Origin: SIG459 sp045538735
GTDB lineage: Bacteria > Bacillota > Clostridia > Oscillospirales > Oscillospiraceae
Direction of reading: 5' to 3'
DNA length: 64,000 nucleotides
Assembly (NCBI GenBank): GCA_045538735.1
Contig: JAZSRY010000056.1
Coordinates: 1-64,000, forward strand
Shown here: in pieces, positions 24,947 to 33,582 of the stretch
Layout of the letters: every line of letters begins with the position of its first letter
Numbering within the stretch: the first letter of the stretch is position 1
Notes under the pieces: generated by a model
What the model was told of the DNA's origin: nothing
What the model saw: the letters and a program-made list of their open reading frames with translations, nothing else
Database searches by the model: none
Made by a program: the position numbers and the translations under genes

Positions 24947-25900
24947 TCAGCCTCCAATCTCATTCATGTTTCTTCCCGAATCGCTGCGCTGACTGGCAGA
25001 CAGTTGATTGTGGGCAAGAGGTTTTGAAAGAATAGCCGTTTTCAATACCTGTTCCATGGCATCCATATCAAGACCCTTAAGAGAATATTCAACATCTGAA
25101 TGAAGGCAAGGCTTTACTTTGCCGTCTGCCGTAATACGTATTCTGTCGCAAGTTCCGCAAAAATGATTGCTTACGGGGCTGATTATGCCGATACTGCCTT
25201 TAGCATCGGGAATTTTATATAGTCTAGCCACCCCGTCTGCGTCCTTCTGCTCTATAAGCTCCGGTATAGTTTTTAAAACTATTTCTCCGCTTACATAGGA
25301 TTTTTCGCCAAAATCACCGCTGTCATACATAGGCATAAGCTCAATAAAGCGAAGGTCTATGGGGTATTTAACAGTAAGCTGAGCGAGGTCCGATATCTCA
25401 TCATCGTTAAAACCGCCGATTAAAACCGTGTTTATTTTCACCTTATCAAATCCTGCTTCAAGAGCAGCTTCAATTCCCTTCAGTGCGGAGAAGAGCCTTC
25501 CCCATCTGGTTATATATTCGTATTTTTCCGGAGAGAGCGTATCAAGGCTTATATTTATTCTGCTGACGCCTGCAGCTTTAAGCTCAGATGCCATTTCAGG
25601 GAGAAGAGTTCCGTTTGTTGTAATGCAAAGCTCATTTATCCCATCAACAGCTGCAGCCCTGCGGCAGATGGAAATAATATTATTCTTGATGAGGGGCTCA
25701 CCGCCCGTTATACGAAGCTTATTTATGCCAAGGCGTGATGCGGCTTTTACAACCATGATCATCTCATCCTCACCGAGCATATCCTCGTGGCGCTTTTTGC
25801 ACACACCGTTTTCAGGCATGCAGTAGCGGCAACGAAGGTTACAGCGCTCCGTAACTGACAAACGCAAATATTTAATATTTCTTCCGTAGTTATCTGTCAT
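24947..25900 (-). CDS. moaA: GTP 3',8-cyclase (radical SAM)
   Basis: First step of molybdenum cofactor synthesis, acting with MoaC. The radical SAM cluster is CNLRCRYC (about residues 22-29), followed by GGEPLI. The second 4Fe-4S site is CGTC plus a downstream Cys in KVKPC. I chose ATG 25900 (MTDNYGRNIKYLRLS), giving the usual 317 residues with GGGAG 9 bases upstream. An upstream in-frame extension to 26029 encodes non-conserved residues and runs through the pmbA terminator. No Moco riboswitch is visible upstream. Confidence 0.93.
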   Translation of the reverse strand: MTDNYGRNIKYLRLSVTERCNLRCRYCMPENGVCKKRHEDMLGEDEMIMVVKAASRLGINKLRITGGEPLIKNNIISICRRAAAVDGINELCITTNGTLLPEMASELKAAGVSRINISLDTLSPEKYEYITRWGRLFSALKGIEAALEAGFDKVKINTVLIGGFNDDEISDLAQLTVKYPIDLRFIELMPMYDSGDFGEKSYVSGEIVLKTIPELIEQKDADGVARLYKIPDAKGSIGIISPVSNHFCGTCDRIRITADGKVKPCLHSDVEYSLKGLDMDAMEQVLKTAILSKPLAHNQLSASQRSDSGRNMNEIGG

Positions 25901-25980
25901 AGGGCCGAACTCCCAAATTACTATATATAATAAGATAACATCCATACAGAAAAACATCAACGAAAAATTGCTCTCGGACA

Positions 25981-26014
25981 TTAAAAGAAGCACAGGGTGT
26001 TTACCTGTGCTTCT
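25981..26014 (-). terminator. terminator after pmbA
   Basis: An 11-bp stem (25986-25996 with 26004-26014) and a 7-base loop, followed on the minus strand by TTTTAA. Confidence 0.75.
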
Positions 26015-26018
26015 ATGT

Positions 26019-27320
26019 TTATTTACCACTTACGGTTATTCCATCAAAGGCCATCCAAGGCAGACTTGTGCCGCCGTCACATTCCTTCTCTATGGAGATA
26101 GCTCGAATACTGTTAAGCATTTCTGCAAGATTACCGTTTATCATAACCTCACTGACTGCCTCACCAATCTCTCCATTTTCTATGATAAAGCTGTTCTTGG
26201 CGACCATAGAAAAATCACCGGAAGAAGAAGGTCTGCCGCCCGAAATTCTTCCAAGCAGAAGTCCTCTTTCAATGCCTTTGATAATATCCTCCACAGGCTT
26301 ATCACCGGCAGTTGCAGAAAGATTTTCCAGAGAATAGTTCAAAGAACGGTCGAAACCGGTTTTGTTTGCAAAATACTTATCTATAACAAAGCTCTTGAGA
26401 ACACCGTTTGTAATAAGATCAAACTTTTCTGTAATATAACCGTCGCTTGTCCAGCGTGAGCCGGAAATAATATCATCGCTGCAGGGAGAAAGGCTGATAT
26501 TAAGTCTTTCATCTGCCACCTTTTCTCCCAGTTTATGCTTCCATATACTGGTTCCGCTGTTGACAGCTGCACCGTCTGCAAAAGTGCCAAGAGCATAATA
26601 AAGGATTTCTCCAAGGCATCCGGGAGGCACAAGCACTGTTCCCCGGAACTTTCCGGGAATTGACTTTGTATTGATTTGTTTTTCTACGCTGGCAAGGTCA
26701 CGACGGAGGGATGCCTGCTCGATGAAAGGAATTGAGAGGTCAACCGTTTGAAATCCGCAGCCAAAGAAGGATGAGCCCTTGCCGTTTTCATGGGCGGAGA
26801 ACATCAGCATAAGGTTATAGCTTCCGCTGCGTCTATCAAAACAGGAGCCGTTTGTGTTCATATAAACGCTTTTGCGTGACTTATGGGCAACTATGAGCTG
26901 TTCGATCAAAATTTTCGGGTATTCTTCCTTAATAGAAGCAACAAGCTCTCTGCAGCGTGAGAAGAAAAGCTCCATATCGGGCTCAGTCACTCCGTCAACA
27001 AAGGAAGCATTCCCTGCATTGGGGCCAAATTCCCAATCCTTATCTGCTTCGGAGGCTTCGGCTGCCGCAATGCAGTTTTCCGCCGCGCTTTCAATGGCCT
27101 CGGCGTCAAAATGATTTATTGCTGCACTTCCCTTTTTCCCATCCTTAAGGGCAGTGAGAACAAGGGAATTATCGAACATCGTACGAAACAGAGAGAATTC
27201 TCCGCCGTCAACATTGAATTCGCGGGTTTCAACATATGCTGCGCTTACGGATGCACTGTCAGCACCGCGCTCACCCAGGGCAGAGAGGGCGCTTGCTGCT
27301 ATATTTTTAAGTTCCTTCAT
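26019..27320 (-). CDS. pmbA: TldE/PmbA family protein
   Basis: The TldE half of the TldD/TldE heterodimeric metalloprotease, which in E. coli processes microcin precursors and degrades unfolded small peptides. The 433-residue protein lacks the HExxxH motif, as expected for this subunit. The typical GTSIWKHKLGEKVAD and GGRPSSSGDFSMVAKN blocks are present, the last near residue 375. Start: ATG 27320 with GGAGG (27329-27333) upstream, overlapping the end of tldD; an in-frame TTG at 27335 precedes the ribosome binding site and is unlikely. No peptide precursor gene is visible nearby. Confidence 0.9.
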   Translation of the reverse strand: MKELKNIAASALSALGERGADSASVSAAYVETREFNVDGGEFSLFRTMFDNSLVLTALKDGKKGSAAINHFDAEAIESAAENCIAAAEASEADKDWEFGPNAGNASFVDGVTEPDMELFFSRCRELVASIKEEYPKILIEQLIVAHKSRKSVYMNTNGSCFDRRSGSYNLMLMFSAHENGKGSSFFGCGFQTVDLSIPFIEQASLRRDLASVEKQINTKSIPGKFRGTVLVPPGCLGEILYYALGTFADGAAVNSGTSIWKHKLGEKVADERLNISLSPCSDDIISGSRWTSDGYITEKFDLITNGVLKSFVIDKYFANKTGFDRSLNYSLENLSATAGDKPVEDIIKGIERGLLLGRISGGRPSSSGDFSMVAKNSFIIENGEIGEAVSEVMINGNLAEMLNSIRAISIEKECDGGTSLPWMAFDGITVSGK

Positions 27321-27321
27321 A

Positions 27322-28707
27322 TCAGCGTCCTCCAATCATTACCTTGCATCTGAGAGCGGGGCCACCCATACCGACAGGCATGGGCTGCTTCTTTCCACAG
27401 GTTCCGCTGCTGGTCCAGTTAATTGTGTCAGAAACCATATCAACGGTTTTGAGCATATCAAAAGCGATTCCGCTTATAGTGGTGTCAAGAATAGGACGGC
27501 CAAGTTTGCCGTTTTTGATTTCATAGCCGGAGCAGATGCCGAACATAAATTCGCCGGTTGTATCTGCCTGTCCGTTATTATATTCAAGGAGATAGTATCC
27601 GTCGTCAACAGAGGAAATAATATCTTCAAGCTTATCTTTACCGGGCAAAATGAGAGTGTTTCTCATACGGATAAGAGGCTCATCGGAGAAAAGCCAGGCA
27701 CGGGCATTGCCGCAAGGCTTCACACCAAAGCGCTGCGCGGTCTCGCGGCTGTTCATATATCCCACAAGAATGCCGTCTTTAATAATCTCGGCATCCTCAG
27801 CAAGAGTTCCTTCATCGTCAACATAGATGGGCTGAGGAGTTTGCTCACCGAATGCGGTGTTGGCGAAGTCAGTGAGGTTTACAAGCTCAGATGCAACCTG
27901 CTTGCCAAGATAAGGACCTGCAACGCTGCCGCCGACAACCAGATCAGCTTCAACTGTATGACCCACTGCCTCGTGGGCAAGTATGCCCGCCATGGTAGAA
28001 CCCATTACAACAGTCTTAACTCCTGCTTCGGGATAAACGCCGTTTCTCTTCTGCATAAGACGCTCATAAATCTCATCCACTTTTGCATAAAGGGAAGACA
28101 TATCATCGGCTATACTAAGCATTGAGCCATATCCGCCGAATGAGCCCATCAGGTCAACGGGATTGCCGCTCTCGCCCATTGCAGTCAGCTTAAACTTAAT
28201 ATGGCTTCGTGTGATATTTGCATGAGTATCATATCCGTCGGAGCATATAAGAAGCTTTTCAACACCGTTGGAGGAAGCAACAAGCATACGGTCAATAAGT
28301 TCGGGACATTTATTAGCTATGTAATCATCAAGCATCCTCAGAATATCTACATAGATCTTCTGCTCGGGGTCAGGCATATTAATATCCATAAAACGCTTGC
28401 CGGGAGCAATTGCGGGAAACATCTCGCGCTGCTTTCTTATATGGGAATCAAGAAAATCAGCATTTTCAAGAGAAGCCTTCAATACTTTTTTAACAGCTTC
28501 GTCGCTGAGCTCCGCCATTGAAGCGAAGCCATATACACCGTTTTTATAGCTGCGCGCAGAGACGCCCGCTATATCTTCCCTATCGTTTTTTATAATGTTG
28601 CCGCCCATAAGTCCAACAGTGCGGTTGCGGTTCACCTGAGCGCGAAGCTCGGTGTGTACACTGCAAGGCAGTTCAGATTTATATGCGGAGAGAATATCTT
28701 TAATCAT
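27322..28707 (-). CDS. tldD: TldD family metalloprotease
   Basis: The catalytic TldD subunit. The zinc motif HEAVGH is near residue 245, with Glu in the following VEAD. The rest of the 461-residue chain matches TldD blocks (TTISGIAFDML, GSFGGYGSM). Of two adjacent ATGs (28710 and 28707) I prefer 28707, 6 bases after GGAGG; 28710 would leave only 3. It is followed by pmbA within a few bases, the usual two-gene arrangement. Confidence 0.9.
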   Translation of the reverse strand: MIKDILSAYKSELPCSVHTELRAQVNRNRTVGLMGGNIIKNDREDIAGVSARSYKNGVYGFASMAELSDEAVKKVLKASLENADFLDSHIRKQREMFPAIAPGKRFMDINMPDPEQKIYVDILRMLDDYIANKCPELIDRMLVASSNGVEKLLICSDGYDTHANITRSHIKFKLTAMGESGNPVDLMGSFGGYGSMLSIADDMSSLYAKVDEIYERLMQKRNGVYPEAGVKTVVMGSTMAGILAHEAVGHTVEADLVVGGSVAGPYLGKQVASELVNLTDFANTAFGEQTPQPIYVDDEGTLAEDAEIIKDGILVGYMNSRETAQRFGVKPCGNARAWLFSDEPLIRMRNTLILPGKDKLEDIISSVDDGYYLLEYNNGQADTTGEFMFGICSGYEIKNGKLGRPILDTTISGIAFDMLKTVDMVSDTINWTSSGTCGKKQPMPVGMGGPALRCKVMIGGR

Positions 28708-28799
28708 CATAAACCTCCGTAAATAATATATAATGATATATTACATCAGTTTAAAACATTAATCAAGCGAAGTTATATCAAACTTATAATTCGTTCTCT

Positions 28800-28946
28800 C
28801 CTCCCCTGCGCAAAAAACAGCGCATATGATAAAGTACATCGGCAACATTCAGCAGCATCATGACTGCAACGCAGATAAAGCTGATTTATCCAACGATGGT
28901 GGTAAATTTCTCAACCTTTGCACTGATATTTTTAACTTATTCCATA
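28800..28946 (-). pseudogene. dctQ-like TRAP transporter small-subunit remnant
   Basis: From an ATG at 28946, preceded by GAGG, the minus strand reads M-E-stop-VKNISAKVEKFTTIVG-stop-ISFICVAVMMLLNVADVL. This resembles the N-terminus and first membrane helix of a DctQ small permease. It has two in-frame stops and then breaks off within about 40 residues. The rest of the gene is missing. Confidence 0.6.
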
Positions 28947-28955
28947 GTTACCACC

Positions 28956-29175
28956 TCAATTCAGGTCGGAAAGCACAATGACTATATCAAGGAATACTGT
29001 TATAAGTGCAACACCAATGAAAATTGTAATAACAAATGGCAAATTTCCTTTATATAGTGCTTAGCGGTATATCCTTCGCGACAACTGAAATAATAAAGTA
29101 GTTGAGTCCAACGGGAGGTGCAATAGCACCGAGTTCCATAACGAGAATGATATAGATTCCAAACCAGATAACATC
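28956..29175 (-). pseudogene. dctM-like TRAP transporter large-subunit C-terminal remnant
   Basis: The minus strand encodes WFGIYIILVMELGAIAPPVG then LNYFIISVVAKDIPLSTI. This matches the conserved C-terminal block of DctM large permeases (IGLITPPVGLN...AKDVPLSTI). It ends in TAA at 29050. A one-base shift restores KGNLPFVITIFIG and a further helix down to TGA at 28956. The N-terminal 80 percent of the gene is absent, so this is a decayed fragment. Confidence 0.75.
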
Positions 29176-29231
29176 TTTGCTATATAAAAATCAATAAATA
29201 TAACAACTAATCACTATCGTAATTTTATATC
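29176..29231. other. AT-rich gap with no recognisable feature
   Basis: The gene-free stretch between tldD and ssp (28708-29275) holds the two TRAP fragments and the ssp terminator. The remaining bases here are AT-rich, and I see nothing in them. Confidence 0.5.
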
Positions 29232-29262
29232 AAAAAAGAGGAAGCGACAAAGTCGCTCCCTC
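29232..29262 (-). terminator. terminator after ssp
   Basis: GAGGAAGCGAC (29238-29248) pairs with GTCGCTCCCTC (29252-29262) with one mismatch, followed on the minus strand by six T. Confidence 0.75.
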
Positions 29263-29275
29263 TCCTATTTTGCAG

Positions 29276-29473
29276 TTACTGCATGCCGTTTTCGTAAGCC
29301 TCGATCATCTTTTTGACCATCTGACCGCCAACGCTGCCGGCCTGACGGGAAGTGAGGTCACCGTTATAACCCTGCTTGAGGTTAACGCCAACCTGAGAAG
29401 CAGCTTCCATCTTGAAACGATCCATTGCCTCGCGTGCATTGGGGTTCATAATGCTGTTAGACTTTCTGGACAT
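29276..29473 (-). CDS. alpha/beta-type small acid-soluble spore protein
   Basis: DNA-coating spore protein of 65 residues, the usual size. The family core is clear: AMDRFKMEAASQVGV near residues 16-30 and the C-terminal LTSRQAGSVGGQMVKKMI. In the family, GPR protease cuts within the first block, around E-A/S. It should be made in the forespore under sigma-G. The start is ATG 29473 with AAAGGAGAT (29488-29480) 6 bases upstream; that site lies in a long hairpin (29480-29538). Confidence 0.95.
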   Translation of the reverse strand: MSRKSNSIMNPNAREAMDRFKMEAASQVGVNLKQGYNGDLTSRQAGSVGGQMVKKMIEAYENGMQ

Positions 29474-29479
29474 AATTAC

Positions 29480-29538
29480 ATCTCCTTTGCAATGTTTATT
29501 GGGCTTTTAATCCCGACAATAGCATTTGCAAAGGAGAT
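29480..29538 (-). promoter_or_regulatory. 5' leader hairpin sequestering the ssp ribosome binding site
   Basis: A perfect 13-base inverted repeat. ATCTCCTTTGCAA (29480-29492 on the plus strand) pairs with TTGCAAAGGAGAT (29526-29538), and a GGG/CCC plus TATT/AATA inner stem lies in the 33-base loop. In the ssp mRNA the 3' arm is the AAAGGAGAT ribosome binding site itself. A sigma-G-like -10 (CATATAA, minus strand just above 29540) would start the RNA at or next to the 5' arm. Confidence 0.6.
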
Positions 29539-29565
29539 TCTTATATGCTTTGAAATTTTTAGAAG

Positions 29566-31932
29566 TTATCCTTTTGTCATCAGCTTGCTGGCAGCGCGCA
29601 GCATCAGGCGCTTGGTGCCCACTTTATCAAATGCGATTTCCACAAGATGGTCTCCGCCCATAGGAGTCATGGAGACTATCATGCCCGTACCGAAGGAACG
29701 GTGAGTAACCATATCCCCTTTTCTGAAAGCAGGAGGCTCTGCCTTCTTTGTTTCAGGTGTGATGATGGGACGTGCGCTCTTGTGATAGGCAGGCTTTGTA
29801 TAGTCTTCAAAGCCTCTGGGCTTATCGGAATAGTTATAGCCCTTGGGAATATAGCTCTTTTTGATATGCTCAGAGGGAATTTCTTCAACAAAACGGGACA
29901 CTCTGTTGGAGCTCGTTCGTCCGAAAATCATACGCTGGGTTGCGCAGGAAATATATAGCTTTTTCATTGCGCGGGTTATTGCGACATAGCAGAGGCGGCG
30001 CTCCTCCTCCATCTCCTCGGGCTCACCTATGGCGCGTATACCGGGGAATAATCCTTCTTCTGCACCCACAAGGAAAACATTGGGAAATTCAAGACCCTTT
30101 GCGGAGTGAATTGTCATCATAACAACGCAGTCTGCATCCTTATCCATATTGTCAAGATCGGTGTAAAGGGCAACTTCATCCAAAAAGCCGTGGAGAGTTG
30201 CATCTCCCGTCTCTTTAATATAGCTCAGAATATTGGATTTTAATTCCTTTACGTTTTCAATACGGGCATCATTTTCAGGGGTGGATTTTTCCTGAAGTGC
30301 ACGTATGTAGCCGCTCTTTTCAATAAGCTCATCATAGATAAGGTCACAAGGGTTGTTGTCAGCCAGCAAACGGAGCTCATCTATCATCGCGGCGAACTGG
30401 CGGAGTCTTACCGCGCTTCGCTGAAGTTCGGGATAATTATGGGCATTTTTGACAATTTCAAAAATGCTTACTCCTTCATTTGCCGCAATCTGAATTGCCT
30501 TTTCCATACTGGAAGCGCCTATTCCACGGGCGGGAACATTGATGATTCTTAAAAGACGCAGGTCATCAGCGGGATTGGAAATAACATTCATATAAGCGAG
30601 CATATCCTTAACTTCGCTGCGGTCAAAGAACTTTGTGCCGCCGAAGATGCGGTAAGGAATACCGCGGCGCTTGAGGGCATATTCAAGCTGGTTGGACTGG
30701 GCATTAAGGCGGTAAAGCACCGCATGCTCTCGCCAATTTATACCCTGAGCAAAATTTTCCAAAATGCGCTCAGCCACATACTGAGCCTCTTCATTTTCGT
30801 TGGGAGCAACATACAAAACGGGAGGCTCACCCATATCCTCGGCAGTCCAGAGCTTTTTGCCCTTTCTGCCTCGGTTATTGCTGATAACCGCGTTGGCGGC
30901 TTCAAGAATGTGTCCGGTGCTTCTGTAGTTTTGCTCAAGCTTTATAACTCTTGCGTTTTTATACTGCTCTTCAAAATCGAGAATATTCTTTATGGTTGCG
31001 CCGCGGAATTTATAAATACTCTGGTCATCATCACCCACAACGCAGATATTCTCATAACCGCCCGCAAGAGTGCTTGCAAGGAGATACTGAAGATTATTGG
31101 TATCTTGATACTCGTCAACAAGCACATAGCGGAATTTGCGCTGATAAAAGTCTCTTATATCCTCATTTTCCTGCAAAAGCTTAACGGTATTGAGGATAAG
31201 GTCGTCAAAGTCCATTGCGTCCGCATCGCGCATACGCTTTGCGTACTCTCTGTAAAGCTCGCCCACCTTTATTTTGCGAACGTCATAGCTCTTTTTAGCC
31301 TGCTCATAATAATCATCAGGTGAAAGCATTTCGTCCTTTGCCTTGCTTATAACAGACAAAACATAACGGAAGGGGAACATTTTTTCGTCAAGGTCAAAGT
31401 CCTTGATAATGCGCTTCATAAGGCTCTGGCTGTCAGCGGTATCGTAAATCGTAAAAGAGCGGCTGAAGCCCAGACGATCCGCGTCACGACGAAGAATTCT
31501 TACACAAGCAGAGTGGAAAGTCTGAGCCCAGATGTCGTTTGCGCCTTCACCCAAAGCCCTCTCAAGGCGGTTTTTAAGCTCAGCAGCCGCCTTGTTGGTA
31601 AAGGTAATGGCGATAATCCTCCAGGGCTCAACAGGGTCAAGAGCAGCAGCTTTTCGGCTTTCCTCGCTAAGTCCGGCTTCCATAAGTGCAATATCTTCTT
31701 CCCTTGCCCAATCCGGAACTTCAAGAGAGTCAGAGGCACTTCCGTAGCGCATAAGATTTACTATTCTGTTGATCAAAACGGTAGTTTTTCCGCTGCCTGC
31801 GCCTGCAAGAAGCAAAAGAGGTCCTTCCGTGGTCATAACCGCTTTGCGCTGCTCAGGATTGAGTTTTGCAAAGTCGGCTTCTATAAGCTTTCTTCGTGCC
31901 TGAATATATCTATTTTCAAAATTACTGTCCAT
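29566..31932 (-). CDS. pcrA: UvrD/PcrA-type DNA helicase
   Basis: Superfamily 1A 3'-5' helicase for repair and replication. The 788-residue chain has Walker A AGAGSGKTT (about residues 43-51), Walker B DEYQDTN, the QNYRSTGHIL motif IV region, and VMMTIHSAKGLEFPNVFLVG (motif V). Its C-terminal tail has a Tudor-like GDMVTHRSFGTGMIV that in PcrA contacts RNA polymerase. Start: ATG 31932 after GAGGAG; an in-frame extension to 31974 is not conserved. It lies downstream of the spoIIA operon with 62 bases between. Confidence 0.95.
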   Translation of the reverse strand: MDSNFENRYIQARRKLIEADFAKLNPEQRKAVMTTEGPLLLLAGAGSGKTTVLINRIVNLMRYGSASDSLEVPDWAREEDIALMEAGLSEESRKAAALDPVEPWRIIAITFTNKAAAELKNRLERALGEGANDIWAQTFHSACVRILRRDADRLGFSRSFTIYDTADSQSLMKRIIKDFDLDEKMFPFRYVLSVISKAKDEMLSPDDYYEQAKKSYDVRKIKVGELYREYAKRMRDADAMDFDDLILNTVKLLQENEDIRDFYQRKFRYVLVDEYQDTNNLQYLLASTLAGGYENICVVGDDDQSIYKFRGATIKNILDFEEQYKNARVIKLEQNYRSTGHILEAANAVISNNRGRKGKKLWTAEDMGEPPVLYVAPNENEEAQYVAERILENFAQGINWREHAVLYRLNAQSNQLEYALKRRGIPYRIFGGTKFFDRSEVKDMLAYMNVISNPADDLRLLRIINVPARGIGASSMEKAIQIAANEGVSIFEIVKNAHNYPELQRSAVRLRQFAAMIDELRLLADNNPCDLIYDELIEKSGYIRALQEKSTPENDARIENVKELKSNILSYIKETGDATLHGFLDEVALYTDLDNMDKDADCVVMMTIHSAKGLEFPNVFLVGAEEGLFPGIRAIGEPEEMEEERRLCYVAITRAMKKLYISCATQRMIFGRTSSNRVSRFVEEIPSEHIKKSYIPKGYNYSDKPRGFEDYTKPAYHKSARPIITPETKKAEPPAFRKGDMVTHRSFGTGMIVSMTPMGGDHLVEIAFDKVGTKRLMLRAASKLMTKG

Positions 31933-31994
31933 TATAACTCCTCGAGTGAAATTAATCCTCGGACAGTATATCATATAATCGGGAAAAACTGAAT

Positions 31995-32708
31995 CTAATT
32001 TTTTAAATATGTTCTCAACTGCTCAATCGCCTTTCTCTCGAGCCTTGAAACCTGAACCTGACTTACACCTACAGCCCTGCTTGTCCTGTCTTGAGTAAGT
32101 CCGTGGAAATAGCGAAGGGATATTATCATCTGTTCCTTTTCCGGAAGCTTCCTGATTGCTTCATCAAGAGAAAATCGGTCAATAAGCCGATCCTCCTGAC
32201 CGTAGTCACCAAGTATATTTTCAAGAGAAAAACCCTCTTCCCCACTTTCAAACTGAAGAGAATGGGTAGGCCCCGTTGCGGTTTCCGCCGCCGCAATATC
32301 CTCGGGGCTCAGCCCCGTTATTGCGGAAAGTTCGCTTAAACTTGGCTCGCGACCCAACTTCTGTTCAAGCTCGTTTCTTGCGTTTCGTATTTTTTGCGCC
32401 TGCTCTTTTATTCCTCTGCTTACCTTGATAGTGCCGTCATCGCGAAGAAAGCGCCTTATTTCCCCGGAAATTTTCGGCACTGCATAGGTGGAAAACTGCG
32501 TGCCGTACTGGCTGTCAAAGCCTTGAATTGCTTTAAGAAAACCAATGCATCCGATTTGAAACAAGTCCTCCGCTTCAACACCTCTTCCGAAAAAATGCCT
32601 TGCAACCGACCATATAAGTCCCGAGTTTTCTTCCACCAGTTTGGCGCTTGCATCCTTTTCCCCCGCCTTTACCCGTTCAATGAGAAGAAGCATTTCATTC
32701 TGATTCAT
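31995..32708 (-). CDS. sigF: sporulation sigma factor F
   Basis: First forespore-specific sigma factor (SpoIIAC). The 237-residue protein has sigma-70 region 2 (EAEDLFQIGCIGFLKAIQGF, QFSTYAVPKISGEIRRFLRD) and region 4 with a helix-turn-helix (LTQDRTSRAVGVSQVQVSRL). The block VSRGIKEQAQKI marks the sigma-F/G/B group. As last gene of the spoIIAA-spoIIAB-sigF operon, and with a start overlapping spoIIAB by 14 bases, it is sigma-F rather than sigma-G. Confidence 0.94.
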   Translation of the reverse strand: MNQNEMLLLIERVKAGEKDASAKLVEENSGLIWSVARHFFGRGVEAEDLFQIGCIGFLKAIQGFDSQYGTQFSTYAVPKISGEIRRFLRDDGTIKVSRGIKEQAQKIRNARNELEQKLGREPSLSELSAITGLSPEDIAAAETATGPTHSLQFESGEEGFSLENILGDYGQEDRLIDRFSLDEAIRKLPEKEQMIISLRYFHGLTQDRTSRAVGVSQVQVSRLERKAIEQLRTYLKN

Positions 32709-33135
32709 ATTTGGACCTTATCCTACGGCGCATTATAACGCTTGTTCCCTTTCCGCAGCGGGAGCTGACTTTTATGCTGTCCATAAAGCTGTCCATTATA
32801 GTAAAGCCCATTCCGCAGCGCTCCTCACCACCGGTGGTGAACAGCGGTTCCATTGCTTTTTTAACGTTTTCTATGCCTTTCCCCTTGTCTTTTACGGAAA
32901 TTTCAAGTATTTCATCCTCAAAAATCCGAAGTTTCATCCAAACTGTTCCCACATTTTCGGGATATGCGTGCACGATGGCATTGGTAACGGCCTCGCTCAC
33001 AGCGGTTTTGATATCTCCCAACTCATCAATACAGGGGTCAAGCTGTGCTGCAAAAGCGGCAACCGCAGTTCTTGCAAAGGCTTCATTACTGCTTTTGGCA
33101 GGAAATTCAAGCTTTATGTAATTTCTTGTTTTCAT
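32695..33135 (-). CDS. spoIIAB: anti-sigma F factor / protein kinase
   Basis: Binds and holds sigma-F and phosphorylates SpoIIAA with ATP. The 146-residue GHKL-type kinase has the N box AVSEAVTNAIVHAY (about residues 46-59), the G1 box VKDKGKGIEN and G2 FTTGGEERCGMGFTIM. It starts after a 1-base gap from spoIIAA and overlaps sigF, the standard operon order. Confidence 0.95.
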   Translation of the reverse strand: MKTRNYIKLEFPAKSSNEAFARTAVAAFAAQLDPCIDELGDIKTAVSEAVTNAIVHAYPENVGTVWMKLRIFEDEILEISVKDKGKGIENVKKAMEPLFTTGGEERCGMGFTIMDSFMDSIKVSSRCGKGTSVIMRRRIRSKYESE

Positions 33136-33136
33136 T

Positions 33137-33457
33137 TCAAATCTCCTTATTCATAGATATTCCAATTATTCTGTCGATCCCAGAGGCATCTATAACTCTC
33201 AGGGGCTGATTTTCTGCATTTTCAATCCATGCTTTTCCGCCCCGCAAAAGCATTAATCTGTGTATTTTCAATATCAGAGCTATTCCGGATGAATCCATAA
33301 AGCTGAGCTTTGAAAGCTCCACCACACATTCCTTCGGCATAAACTCATCAATGAGCCTTCCAATAAGCTCCATTGAATTTTTAACTCCGTGATGGTCAAG
33401 TTCCCCTTGCAGATACAAGGTCAGTCTCCCGTCCTTATAAGCAGAAAATATTTTCAT
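33137..33457 (-). CDS. spoIIAA: anti-anti-sigma factor SpoIIAA
   Basis: Frees sigma-F by binding SpoIIAB when unphosphorylated. The 106-residue STAS-domain protein has the phosphorylation site in FMDSSGIAL (Ser56-Ser57). Start: ATG 33457 (MKIFSAYKDG) with AAAGGAAG upstream; an in-frame extension to 33502 is not typical. A possible sigma-A-like TTGACA (33519-33514, minus) lies upstream. A clear sigma-H promoter, expected for this operon, was not found by eye. Confidence 0.93.
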   Translation of the reverse strand: MKIFSAYKDGRLTLYLQGELDHHGVKNSMELIGRLIDEFMPKECVVELSKLSFMDSSGIALILKIHRLMLLRGGKAWIENAENQPLRVIDASGIDRIIGISMNKEI

Positions 33458-33582
33458 TTTCTTCTTCCTTTCACTAAGATATTGAAATTTTATAAAATTC
33501 ACTCTGAAAAATGTGTCAAATTAAGATAAGCGGCTGTTCAAAGTAATGATTTTCTGCTATATTCTTTTCGGAGGCGATAAAT

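Noticed and set aside
25901..26029. 43-residue N-terminal extension of moaA
   Set aside because: It runs through the pmbA terminator and is not conserved; ATG 25900 has its own binding site.
28860..29057. Plus-strand 65-codon frame in the tldD-ssp gap
   Set aside because: It is antisense to the TRAP remnants, with no ribosome site.
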